Position numbers and translations under genes: made by a program. Shown here piece by piece: positions 13,201 through 25,800 of a DNA stretch of 64,000 nt. Position 1 is the first letter of the stretch, and each line of letters starts with the position of its first letter. The DNA is from Cruorifilaria tuberocauda (taxonomy: Eukaryota > Nematoda > Chromadorea > Rhabditida > Onchocercidae). The notes under the pieces were generated by a model. The model did no database searches. It had not been told where the DNA came from and saw only the letters and a program-made list of their open reading frames with translations. The stretch is from NCBI GenBank assembly GCA_013365365.1, contig JABVXU010000025.1, forward strand, positions 1 to 64,000, read 5' to 3'.

Positions 13201-14495
13201 AATAGCAAGAAAAAAGCAAAAGGAAATGGGAATTATCCGTTGGGAAAAAATTAATTGAAAATGGACTAATAGAAGTTTACATTTTCAAGCTTTATCATCA
13301 TCAGTACAAAGGATTAATTGAAAATGAACTGATAGATGCGATTTGCTTCTTCAGACCCTATGGAACCTTACAAGAAGGATTTCTCATGCAGCTTGTCATA
13401 TTTGACCAAAAATATTCAAAAACATGAAGCAAAGTAATTAGTTATGTAAATTCTTCCCATTAGTATTTCCCTCATCGAGTAACATGAGTCCGTGCATCGC
13501 AAGGGCCATTATCCTATTACTTCTCAGCTAATCTCCTGGAAGCTTCCGGCTCCCGAGCATTTCTTTTGAATATCGAAAACTGACTAAGCAGCTCGCTGCT
13601 TCAATGGACATTTTCATCTCTCGGAGAATGGTTTAAAAGAAATTGAAACTTTGAAATACTACCGCAGATGGTTCCTTCTCAAAGTGACTCATTGAAAGCT
13701 AGTGGAAACATGTGCACCGATCCGTGCGTGAAAACGTTAAGAAGTACTTGCGACGCATATATGACGATCCAACTCGATTCAACCTAATCCATCTGACCCT
13801 AATGCACTGGTTATTTATTTGCTGGCAGTCGCCGTTCCTTGTCTACTTATCATTTACAGTGAACATTTCCAAGTGAGAGAAGAATTTACTTGCATTTGAA
13901 GTGGCTGAGATTGTCGCCAACAAAAGTGGAACTTATCTTCAAGGGAACTTTTCACTCCCGAAAAGAGAAAACGATTAATTTCCGGAGATGTTTTCTTAAA
14001 AATTGAAGAGAAATGAATCGCCAACCAGTGTGAGTGAACTGAATTCCGAATGCGTCGAAATCTTCACACTCAAAGACTCTCCGGTACCGCGGGATCTCTC
14101 CAGAGTGGAATGAAAGAATGAACTGAGATGAACGGATGGATGTAAAAAGCAACAGAAGTTGCCAGTTCACTCCCGATAACATCATCCCTCTATCCCTCTC
14201 AGTTAAGTCAAGGCCCCGATGTTTTCAAATGAGAGAAGCGTGAATAGGAAGAGTGAATTGTTGCATAACAAGAGATAATAATTAAATTTGCTGGGATATT
14301 ACATCGAAGGACGTTAACGATAATGAAATTTGATGAATCTACGCATCATTGCATTTGACGGCCAGGCAGGGTCGGGTGACGGAAGAACAACAGAGGTAAG
14401 CCACTAACCTTTGCATAGTACAACCGGGTCTCCTCGATCAGTGATTCATTGAAACTCATGCAAGATGGCATAGCTAACCAGATTCCACCTGTTTG

Positions 14496-14580
14496 CAGTA
14501 ACAGCAGCAGCAGCAGAGTAGCAGTAGCAGTAAAAGTGGTAGTATTAGTAAGTAGAGTAGTAGTAATAGTAGTATCAGCA
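14496..14580. repeat. Degenerate CAG / AGT trinucleotide repeat
   Basis: A run of CAG units passes into CAGTAG and AGT/AGTA-type units over about 85 bp. It is not inside a convincing coding frame. Confidence 0.8.
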
Positions 14581-15242
14581 GATGAAATTGGTTGTTAAAT
14601 TAGTTAACTGAGGAGTGAAGATGGCAGTAGGGGGAGTCAGCGGTGCAGCATTTCATCTTCGTTCGACATGACAGTACTCAAACCGGGAGGACTGATGGCA
14701 GGTAGCTCTCTCTCGATCCGTCCAATAATGCAGTGATTCCAGGAGATGATTCTTCATTCCCGTCAAGACTTCTCGTCTAAAATGAAATTCCGTTCTCAGC
14801 AACCAGTCATCCGTAAGCAGTCACAATATCAACTACGGGAAATTAGTTTGAGTGAAGGAGATGAATCTTCGAGAAAAAATTATAAAACTAAAGTGGGAAA
14901 GGTGATATTTTGCTAACACTTTGAGACTTTGTCTCCGGGATATCCCGGTCCTCTTACTGTTTTCCAATCTTATTCGGAAATTTTAACTACCTATACTAAT
15001 TTAACTCAGGGGAAAGAAGAAGGGAACGGGGGTTTCGAATAAATTGAAAGAAAGCAAAACAGTCTGCCCGGTAATTCTCTACATTAAAATAAGTTAATAA
15101 ATGAATCGCTTCCGGAACCATTCCAAGTCGGAAGAAAGCCGCTGGGGAGAGTAAATGACAGGAGTGCAGTGACACCGTCACTTACTCTTCTCCAGAATAT
15201 ATCTGACGCCATCACCAGCTGAGGTGAGGTGCCTCTCCCGAA

Positions 15243-15262
15243 CTCCCCTCCCCTCCCCTCCT
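15243..15262. repeat. (CTCCC)n short pyrimidine repeat
   Basis: About four tandem CTCCC-like pentamers in a locally GC-richer part of the gene-poor stretch. Confidence 0.7.
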
Positions 15263-18200
15263 ATCCCTTACCCACTACCTCATTTCCAGAAGTGTTAACA
15301 ATCCATTCATTCACTTCATCATGAATTCGCCCCGCCTTCCGTCGCAATTAATTATAAGCAGCGGTGAAACTGAGAGGAGGAGTGACGGGAATGACGGCAC
15401 CAAGTGATAACCGCAACTGGTAGTAGCAACATGACAAGAATAATTACGAGACGGCAGTGAAAACGGATGATGAATGACTTCGCGATGAATTTTGAGGAGC
15501 TTAGATGAGAGGTGATGCGCATGAAACCTGCTCAAAGCATATTTACTTATCCCTGCCTTCTTCCCCGCCTGAAGAGAGGGAAAGGTCAGGAGTGATGTCT
15601 TCTCCTCTTCCCAGTCGATTCCATCCGGGATATGCTCTCTGCTAATCTCGGGAGTACTGGGCAAAATTTATTTTCCATTGTGTCGTAGACTTGTAGACTA
15701 TAAAAAGAATTTTCTTGCTTCTTCACTCCTATTCATTCATAAAAATTGACTGATCCGCTGATTTCACCGTTTCTTGCTGATAACAATGATCGATGACTAA
15801 CTGATCAATTAATGAATTCTCTCGCTATGCATGGGTATCTCAAAAGGAACGAATGCAACAACTTTCGTTATATACTCATTTGAAGAACTTCTTCGGGTGT
15901 AATTTACAGACATATCATTTCTGATTTCAAGAAAGAAAGAAACTAAAGCCTAGCGAAGATTACAAAATACATTTTTCAAGCAATCTTCTGCTTATAATCT
16001 TCCTTCTTGTCCAAGTATTCTACCGCTTCTTCGCAGAAAGCAGAAAACTTGTTTTAACGCTGCAAAGAATTCCGTTGATGGCGTGGAACGATTATTCAAG
16101 CTCAGGATTTCGGATGCTGACGTTGGATTTGTTGGTGGAACAGAGGATGTTAATTAAATTTAACTGGTAGTGGCCAACTTTCTATTCCATTCCTCTCTTT
16201 GAAGCACTTCTCTCATTAAACAAAGCCAGATAATATTGCGTTTTCCATCAGCAATAAAGTAAGGAAGAGGATCCATATCACAGGAACGCTGTCACATTTC
16301 CGGTAATCGTAAATTATTTCGTCCTTTGTTGCAGCGATTTTTTGCAACCGGAACAGTTTCTATTCTCAGAGCCTCACTACGTTACCTGACATCGATGTCT
16401 GAGCTACATTTAATTGAGTCCATTTGAAGCTAAGCGGAATAATTGAGCCGAGACAAATCAATTTAAATTGCAAACACTGAAATATGGAGCAAATGAAATA
16501 AATATCATAGACCGTTGGACATGCTGGCAAGTATGTTAAGTGGAAAATAGCTAAATGAGATTAAATCAAGTGGAATTTGAATCAAATTGGATTTGAGTGA
16601 GATGAATTAAAATTAGGTATGGATTGAAATGAATTTAACTGAAAGAAAGGAAATCGATTCTTTTAAGTAGAACTGAATTGAAAGGCATGAGATTAAATTA
16701 AAATTAGAAAAAATAAGCATGAGCTTTAAGCTTTCAATTAAATTTGTCCGTATTTGGTACACCAGTTGTTTATAACAAGGAAAACCCGCATTCCAGAAAT
16801 CGAATTATCTGGAATTGTTAGTCAACTCGTTGATTCTTCCTGTATCTTTCTTTCCCACAGAAATCACTGGTGATAAACAACAGCAACTTCCTCCTCCTCA
16901 TTTACTAATTCACTTTGTTTAATTATTCGCATAACATTTCTGCAGGCTGCCCTACCATCAATATAGTAGAAATGCTGAAGAAAACCATTTCCTCAAAATG
17001 TTGCGTCAATGAGGAACTTTTTTCCGGAAAGGAAATCCGGAAATTTCTCCTGCCACCGTTGGCGTTTAGTTGGAACAAAAATGTTAACCATAAATTGGAT
17101 AGCCCGGTAGTTAGAAGAATGAATAGCAAATAAATTGGGGCAACAGACTGAATGTGATTTTAATTCTTGGAAGTGCCTTGCTCCCTAAAGACAATAAATT
17201 TCCAGCCAAGACACACGAAATTTCAAAAAACAATCAATCAAACTGTTTTCACATCCTCTCTATCACTTTGGGGACTATCAGCAATTCTTGTAATGCCTTT
17301 TATATCAAGCCTTGTCACTAGACTGCTCCCGAGATATCCAGACATTTCGTGCTTGTAAACTTGGAGATATTAATAGCTCAAGCTCTATTAAAATGATTTT
17401 GATACTGCCAAATAGTTACATTTGAATATTTGTTTTAACATTACTTCAGCAAAGCATTTCCAACTGTAATGACTAATTTTTCAAGGAGATTAAGCGACGC
17501 ATGAAATCTATATTCTTTGCAGATTTTATTTTGAGTCTAAAGTTACTTTAGATCCATCCCTACGACTACAAAAGTGTAAGTGTCGAAAGTTAATGCCCAC
17601 GTGCTTCACGTGAGAATTCGTGAGAATTTTAAATGACTGAAATAGATTGTTTCACATTATGCTATTTATAAGATTCGACATCATCATAGACAATATAGTG
17701 AGCAATATTTTGAGATGTATGACATTTCTCTGGCCAAGATAGGATTTCTGGATGAGAATTAATCTCTGGTTGGAATCGATGCAATAGTCCATATTCCATT
17801 CATTATTTCAGTTGTTCGGTCGAGTTCATTACAATTTATCATTTTAGTTAGGTTCACTTTAATACCGGAATGATGGAATAAGCAGAATCCAACCTGGTTC
17901 AATTAAGCCACCCGAAATTTTGGTCTAACCGGTCCATAAGATTTCCACCTCGTAACTTTTTTCTCCTAATTCATCTTTTCAACTGTTTTTGAGGAGAAAT
18001 AATCGATTAACTTACTGCAGTAACCGTCGTACCTTGCTGTATCCATGGTTTCCTGTCGATGTATTAACGAGCCTCAGCTGTTATTATTTCTTTGCCAGGT
18101 GTGTTAAGTTAGGCAGAACCGATCGCTAGAATAAACTTGGAATCTGTTCTTCACAACACGCATAGCGAAAGCAATCAGCCAGCGAGCATCATTAGGGGTC

Positions 18201-18780
18201 GTTTTTTCAGAGTAATGAGACAACTTATTGAAACTTTTCATTGTAATGCAGCAGTTTAAAGTGAAGGAAACTTTATAAACAATGTATTCGTTTACAAAAT
18301 AAAATTGAGCTCCGCGATTCGTCTACATCTTCCTGCAGGGAGCTTCCAGTTAATTCTAATTGCTTAAAGCATGAATTAAAACTTAGCACATCTCTAAGTG
18401 CATGTGATATCCGTTTTCTCCCAACTTTTCCGGAAATGCTCGTTAGACAAGTTAGCTTGCAGCTTGTCACATTAGTTTAAATAAACTAATTTCCTGTAAC
18501 CTATTTTACCGTAACTTCTACGACGACGACGTTAACAATTGTGAAGTGATACCAAGTGATACTGCCATTCATTCTGGCCTCTATCAACGTTTCTTCGGTA
18601 AAGTTATTAACGTACGTGTGCACACTAATCAGAAGATTACCATCTGATGCTAATATTCCTCATTTTATAATAATGAACTCACTCAAACTAATAGAATTTT
18701 TCCCCCTGAAAGATCCTTCTCTTTCACGCAAGCAATGATTAGTTTGTAATTAAAAATGATTGCAACCATTGTGATTATAC

Positions 18781-18805
18781 TTTCACCTTTCACCTTTCAC
18801 CTTTC
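18781..18805. repeat. (TTTCACC)3 tandem heptamer
   Basis: Three perfect tandem copies of TTTCACC followed by a partial fourth. Confidence 0.8.
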
Positions 18806-19368
18806 TTACAGTCGCCATTAGTCATGATCACTCAGACAATGATTAAAACTTATCATTTTCAGAAAACTTTTCATTTTTTGGAAATTAAATTGTCGAAATT
18901 TTCAAGGATCCATTTTGAAATATCACGGAAAAGGCTGGTAATATATTCAAGGCTTATCCTTCAATTTTCCAAGTAACGATCACTTGAATTTAGGTGTAAC
19001 CTTTTTTCATATGTTTATTTCTACTTTTCGTTAATTGCATTTGTTCCTTTAGCAACATTCATTTTTAATATTATATACAACCAAATAATCATCGGATGAC
19101 CTACTTTTTTCTGGCGTGGTTAACTATCATTATATCCTATATTAGTATAATAAAAAACAAAGATACGAAACGCGAAAGGTTAGAGGAGTCCTGCAAGTTT
19201 ATTAGAAGCATATCTCTTATTTCAAAGGAAATATGTATGTTCGTTGAAAGAACCCATCTCAGAACATTATCTTTTCTTCTATCCGATCATCAATTAAGAT
19301 AGAATTTTGAATTGACAGAGGTTGCAGTCTCATGTAATTGATCTGTTCAAACATGCTTCACACGCTTC

Positions 19369-19629
19369 ATGAACACCGTGAAACATAAACAAATTTCTTT
19401 TGAATTAAATGAAGCGAGTTTGAAAAAGATCGTCAAGAAATTAGTTATTCTTTATGCGACCGTCTTTAGCAAAGCAATGTTTGACGAACTGGTCAGTCCA
19501 GCAGGAAACAATAAATATCATGAAGATGATATTCTGGGATTCATTTCAGGAAAACTGTGCGATAGTAAATCGGAAGTGTTTTGCTGTAATTTTAAGGACT
19601 TACTCTCTTACTATACAGCACAACACTAA
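19369..19629 (+). CDS. Possible small gene or exon, unrecognised 86-residue ORF
   Basis: An ATG-started open frame of 86 codons ending in TAA. The product is mixed hydrophobic and charged, with a Lys-rich helix-like start (NEASLKKIVKKLVILYA) and a later segment HEDDILGFISGKLC, and looks less biased than the neighbouring chance frames. There is no signal peptide and no recognised domain. An acceptor-like TTGCAG lies about 40 nt upstream, but another ATG intervenes. It could be a lone exon, a small gene or chance; transcript evidence would decide. Confidence 0.22.
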   Translation: MNTVKHKQISFELNEASLKKIVKKLVILYATVFSKAMFDELVSPAGNNKYHEDDILGFISGKLCDSKSEVFCCNFKDLLSYYTAQH

Positions 19630-20590
19630 ATAATACGCCTAAAATCACTTCATTCAGGCTAAAGAAATAAAAATTAGTATTTCCGAGGAAGACTTTGCCA
19701 AGATGACACATATTAATTTCCGAATATATGTTTAAGAGTAAGCATGCTCCTCATCCTTCATGTTTCGTGACATTTATAACGATCAGTAGAGATCAATGGA
19801 ACTTGCTGAAAATAATGCAACTGAATATAAGCAAAACGAGTGTATGTTGAATTACCTGATGAAATTAATGCTTCAAACTGAAGCAAAAGCTTCAAATGAA
19901 AATTATTCAATTTCATTACGGCAGATGAGAAGTTCACCTGATCGATAACTTCTTCCAAAACAAACTTTCGCTCTTATTCTCCTTATTTTTTGAATGCTTT
20001 CGCAAATCCTTCAAGAACTGAAAACTAAGACATCGAGCGATCCCGTTGATTTAACTTTTAGAAATTGGAGATGCTTCATTGCTTTTATCTTTGCCCTCTA
20101 ATTGGTACTTCATTCCGATTTGCAAAATTATTCTCACATCTTTCCTGTTCACCAATGCGCAAAAATATTTTCTGACTCATTTATATTTACTAAGCCTTTC
20201 TTCCTTGCTTAATCAAAATGTTGGAAACCCAAACTATCTTATAATAAAAGATGTTATAAATATGCACTTTATGGAACATTAAAATATTTATTTAAAAGAT
20301 TGTCAATGAAGTGATCTGTAACTGTATTTACTAAGAAACAAAGCTGATCAAGATTCAGTTAATTACATTCAAATTGCATCTGTTATATTTATTCTTAATT
20401 TAATATCTAATTGTGTTGGAAAAAAAGAAATTTTCACTACACAAAGAAACACTCATGTTTATTTGTTTGATGACTAAGTTTCTAATGCATTTGGATTTAG
20501 GCGCATACGTACTTGGCAGCTGCTGAAACTGTTGTATGATTGCTATTTGAAAGTCCGAACTTGCACTACGACTGAATTTTCAATTGAATC

Positions 20591-20614
<24 letters not shown>
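20591..20614. repeat. (AT)12 microsatellite
   Basis: Perfect AT dinucleotide run of about 24 bp just downstream (3') of the minus-strand DUF4598-like gene. Confidence 0.9.
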
Positions 20615-20621
<7 letters not shown>

Positions 20622-20860
20622 TAATATGTAAACGAAGATGAAAACGTTTCAACATATTAATAGATTAAATAGACTAAAAAAGATGAGGAAAAAAACAGAG
20701 AAATGAGAAACAAGAAATAGAAAAGAAGTGAAACCATAAGCATATTCAGTACCAATCATATAAGTAAACAAACCGCTTACTACTATTTCATGTTTCACAA
20801 GCAAAGTGACAGCATATTATTACGGTGGAGAAAACAAATAAACAGATTAATGACTCCATC

Positions 20861-21486
20861 TCAGTACTCAATTTTTTTTAATTCTACCGATATTTCCTGA
20901 TCACTGCTAATCTCCTTCCTAACCATATATTCTTCATTAACTTCTTCCATAAAATGTTGCCGTCTTCTTTTTTGTACCGGTTCCTTGGTTCGGAATCCAA
21001 CCGGTAAAGTCTGTTGTTCTTCATCATCATCAATGTCAGAATCACTCTCACTTATTACCATCCGAACGGGTGCATCCTCCACTACAGTAGTAACATCTAT
21101 TACTACACGAGGTTGCTTCATCTCAGTCTGAAAATGAAATTTATTTATTTAGAACGTAGATTTTCGCTTATTTACTTATATGCATTTAAATGAGTAAGAA
21201 ACCACAGCATAATTTACCGCATTAAAAAATTAAAAAGGATTAACAGTAATGTTCAATGGTCTAATGGAGATAAAGTTAAAACATTTACTTCCGATTCGTC
21301 ATCTGAATCAGTGGATGAGGACGCACTGCTTCCATGGTCGACAGTAATTATTTCAATATCACATTCTGTGGCACTACTCAAATTAGTATTTGCAGCTGCA
21401 ATTTCAGGTAAAAATTTCCGCAATCGATTCAATAGTGCTGTAGGCTTTTCTGACCGAGTAAGATTCAAAACTCCCGTCAAATCCAT
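20861..21486 (-). CDS. DUF4598 / NOPCHAP1 (C12orf45)-like acidic protein
   Basis: Two exons: 21289-21486 (donor GTAAATG) and 20861-21127 (acceptor TTTTCAG), encoding about 154 residues. Near the N-terminus is LLNRLRKFLPEIAAANTNL followed by CDIEIITVD. This matches, as I remember it, the core of human NOPCHAP1 (leucine-rich FLPQ..AN segment, then an IE-acidic segment), a client adaptor that helps load NOP58 for box C/D snoRNP assembly. The rest is Ser/Asp/Glu-rich with a basic patch (QKRRR), as in that family. I chose the ATG at 21484-21486 because an acceptor-like CTTTCAG ends 13 nt upstream, fitting a spliced leader; an ATG 35 codons further upstream is also open. Identity is by short motif, so function is tentative. 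The gene is divergent from the mS39 gene. Confidence 0.6.
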
Positions 21487-22895
21487 CACAAAGCAACTTC
21501 TGAAAGCAAATCCTTGCAAAAACCAAATGGGATTCTTGGGATCACTGGAGAACGGGCTGAATTTTACCTCATCTATACATTCAGGCTGCATCCTTCAGTT
21601 TAATTTACTACTATTTGCAGAACATGATAGACACGTTTGTCAGTTTCTGTAATTACTATTTAACAGATAAAATTTGGAAATTCCCGAAGTAAACATCCCA
21701 AATACCACTTATAGTCGGGAAGGCTAAGAGTCGTACACCAATTCCATTCTTCCCAAAACACAACGACGTGAGTGTGAAACCATCCCAACGCCCTCACCAA
21801 ACACCGCTCAACCTCAAACAAAACCATTACTTACTCCCTTATGCTCAATTCGAGAATATCGTCTCTCAAAAGTTCCACCGATAGGTGCTACAAAAACTGC
21901 ACCGAATCACGGTCCCAGCGTTCACAGAGTTCACATAAAAAAGGCAAACAAAACACGTTGGAGTAACGTGGTCACCGACCTCCCAGTCTGGCCCAAACGT
22001 TCCAACAGCCAATACGGCGTCCATGGCGAAGTCATCTACTGTGATGATCAGGTCGTCATGCAAACAGTTATCCCTGAAGCTGCACCATTATTATACTACT
22101 GCAGAAGTAATTATTCTTCTCATTGCTCTCACTTCTTGCTATCTCAGAGATATGTCATCCTTTGTCACTTTTCTCAATCTCTGCTATTCTATAGTTTGGC
22201 ATGCAATATCCCGTATCTCTGATGATCTAGATAATGGATATAGTTATGTTAATTTGTTATTATTGAGATCGTTAGAAGTGTTTCTTCGTGCAGTTTAGGT
22301 TTGCTTAATGTTGCAATTCAAATCAGTTCATCGCGTTAGCAATCACTTCTACGTTATCCTTATCGAGTCATTCTTGTCACTTCTCAGCTATCGTTTTTGT
22401 CGAGCATATTTATTGCCATTGTTTTTTATTAGTTGTATTGCTACTTCACAGACGAATTTTATCACTTTACATTATCACTCGTCGACCTCAATTCACTTGC
22501 TTAAATTGACTCTTACTGGTTTATTTTACCATCTATCAATGTTGCGACTGTCAAGAAATCCTATCTGTAATTATTATTGGTATCATTATTGTACAATTTA
22601 TCAATTTGTGCTCTCAAACTATGTGCTCTATCAACAGACTATCCATGCCATCTATCCAAAGTATAATGCATGAAATGAACAATTAGCGATTAATGCTGAT
22701 ACAATTTTTTCATGCTTAACAAATCACGATTTATAATTGATATAATTGATACCATCTGAATTGGCCGTTTCCCAGAATTATATCTTGCAGATTTTAGGCA
22801 AAACGCGGATTTTTTCGATTCGATTAAACAAGATTTCTTCCCCAATCTTTAACTGAATATACTTTCAGCAGTAAGACAACAGTAGTGTTATTTAT
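21487..22895. other. Divergent intergenic region with a GC-richer open patch
   Basis: About 1.4 kb between the 5' ends of two divergent genes, so it should include both promoters. The part at about 21,960-22,085 is more GC-rich and open on both strands; see findings. The segment 22,100-22,850 is AT-rich with only chance-like open frames. Confidence 0.5.
21499..21503 (-). promoter_or_regulatory. Candidate trans-splice acceptor for DUF4598-like gene
   Basis: On the minus strand CTTTCAG ends immediately before base 21499, leaving a 13-nt leader before the ATG at 21486. The spacing is typical for nematode spliced-leader addition. The site decides the choice of start codon for this gene. Confidence 0.45.
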
Positions 22896-25800
22896 ATGAT
22901 GTTTCGATCGTTAAGCAAGTGGCGGAAATTCAATACATTCATATCATCCCAGAATTTATTATCCACCATTGTAACTGATGCAGAGAATTCACCGATTGGG
23001 AAGGAACTATTACTAAATACAATAGATGAAATCGGAATTCCATATGCTGTTAAGGTAAGTTCGTATCATGAAAATTATCATCATTGTGGGTCTGAGTGTT
23101 ATTTTCGCTATTACTAAGTATCAGAATTCTGAATTTTGAAAGACTACTGTAATGGAATTACACATGTTTACAGTTTGATGTAATATTAATTTGATGAAAC
23201 TTGAAAAAAATAATTAAGATTTTGGGTAAGGCGACAGAAAGTATAAGATTTTATATAACAGAAAGCATAGGTATAATAATTAAATAAAATGTCAGCTAAT
23301 AATGTGAGGTTTTGACAAAACGGTGCATTTTTTCGTTTAATTTTTTGTCAAATTTTTCCGATACTGTATACTGTTTTTTTGAAAAAAATATTTTAGCGTA
23401 GTCCAACCGATTTACTTCATGCACTAGCTGATACAATTGATGTCGATCCGACAGCTCCACATTTTGCTCTTATCGATGATCCGTTGACAATTCCCACAGA
23501 TTCACAGCGCAATTTATATTTTCTTGCTAAGGTGTAGTCATTTTGATTAACTTTCCATTATTTCGCATTCCGATGAAAGTGCTAATGAATAAAAAAAGGC
23601 TCTCCTTGATTGTTTGACATTTTTTCCACCTTATCCCATAAAAAAGAGTTAATGTTATGGGAGTTCATTAACATGCATTATCGAAATAATTTGTTTTAAG
23701 GGCCTATGTAAAGGCAGAAGCTCCCATTAAAAAATATCAAGCTTAATGAACCGAAGCTTTATGTTTCTCTATGTTTAATGAACCGAGCACTTAAAAGATT
23801 TGATAAGCGGGAATTATTCCAAATAGACAAATTTGCAGGAAATGGGACGTCGTGCAGCTCAACAACTTGCCCAAGAATGGCCAACGTTATTCATGTACGA
23901 TACAGACATACCACGTATTCAAGCTTATCGACCACAGCAGTTATCCGATATCTCTGAGCTTGCTCCTACCATTGAAAATTTGCAAAAATTGATTGCAAAG
24001 AAGGAGGTAGTCAGTGCAAATCAGTTATATGATAAATTGGCCACCGAAAATATCACAATACCTCGAGAAGTGTTGGTCAGTTAATTTCTGATTATTCGAA
24101 TTTCGGAATAATTTTTTTATGGGTATTTACTTTTAGAAAACAAATCATTCAAATTATTGATGCTTTTAATACTTTATTAAATGGAACCTTGATAATTTGC
24201 AGCGTCTTTTTTGCCTTTTTTGATAAACCTTGTTCATTAATCAGGTATATCACTGAATCGTATATTAAATGAGAGAATTTAATCGAGATCATAATTAAAA
24301 GATTTTATTGAACCAAGTTATTCAAACATGGATGAAAGAATGTCCCTAAAAATATCAATATAAAACATTTCAAGTCACTTATATTTTTCATTTGCTTCTT
24401 AGTTTTGTGCTTTTCTTAAAGTTTTACGTTATTTAAGATTGATTTATTTCGCTTATTGGTTTATTATAACGGTAAGCCAATCTCAACAGCTGAAATACCA
24501 TGGCATGGTTGGCGAAATTATGGTTGTCAAGTGGAACAAGAACCAGAAATATGGGATAGTGTGAGTTTTTTAAGAATTTTAATTGGAGCTAATATAATAT
24601 AGTAAATGCTTGTTATTTCAAAGTAATATTTCAGTCAAATAATAAATTCTGTATAAAATATAATATTTGTTGATGACACTTCTGAATATTGTTCGTCAGT
24701 TTCAATAAAACTTTATTTCAATATGCCGTGGAGTGGAAATATTACTTGTAAACCTCTTTTTGCAGTAGTAGAACTTGTATCCGAGGACGTTTTAAATGTT
24801 TGTTATTTATAATTGCTGGAACTTAAATTGAAAGGGTGGTATAGTAATGGGGCGTTATGAATAATGGATATTTTAAGCGATTGATAATCGAGTAAGAAGG
24901 ATAGAGATTGGTTCAGAAAATACAGAAAGAACAATATATTCTGATCTCCGATGTAAAAATACGTAATAAAATCATTTCATATTCTTTAAATTTATTATTT
25001 AATGAGTTTTTGTTTCCTACAGAGAAGAGTAATGTAATCATAATTCAATTGATAATCTCGCCAGGGTGGTGCAGCTGATCTTTTGTTCGAGGAGCTTGAG
25101 AAAGATGAAGAAATCTATTCCCTAATGATAGCTGGGTTATGTAAATATCGTAACGCTGAATGTGTCACACGAATTTTGGAACTTTATAAGGTACAATCTT
25201 TTGATTACTTTATAAGCATTCAATTGTTTTATATTTGAATTCTTGCGAACAACTGATATTTAAGGAAATGTGCGCGAAAGATTTTGTTCCAACTGTTGAG
25301 GCATATCATGGTCTAATTACAATTTCGAGGACTTGGCAGGAAGCTATATTTTATTTAAAAGATATGGCATTACGAAGTGTTAAACCAAATATCGGAATTT
25401 TCAATGTCCTTATCGAGAAAACCATATCATTTGTGGGTTTTGTTCTACATTTATTATTTTTTTTCTTTAAATTAGTAAACTAATTTGATTCATAGCAATT
25501 TGTCTTTCATTTACATGATTTATTTATCATCCGATTGATTTATTTAATTAATGATTTTACCATTGATTTTTGCTCTTTATTTTTCCCATTTATTTTTGAT
25601 ATCTTAGAGAAAGAATTTGTAGCAACTTCGTGACCAGTTTAATACGACAATCAAAATAGTGAATGAAGCAACGACTGTAGGATGTAAGCCAAGTTTACGT
25701 ACGTATTCGTTATTGATGAAAAGTTGTCTAAAACAGAGGAATGTTAGTAAGGTAAAGTATATCAAATTGGTTTTTTTGAATGGAGCTATCTATTATTTTG

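Larger units (their letters stand above)
7272..20860. other. 13.6-kb gene-poor stretch
   Basis: No gene is supported in this interval. Open frames up to 117 codons occur on both strands, but most overlap each other and none shows a domain I recognise. AT content drops somewhat between about 13.5 and 15.7 kb and the DNA there is richer in simple repeats. Parts may be distal regulatory DNA or long introns of a gene whose exons I cannot see. Small items inside it are listed separately. Confidence 0.5.

Noticed and set aside
13251..13338. Imperfect 25-bp direct repeat (TTAATTGAAAATGRACT..), 63 bp apart
   Set aside because: Short and AT-rich; no target-site or element structure around it.
15311..15664. 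117-codon minus-strand ORF
   Set aside because: Lies in a locally less AT-rich stretch where stops are rarer; composition is erratic and no family or splice signal fits.
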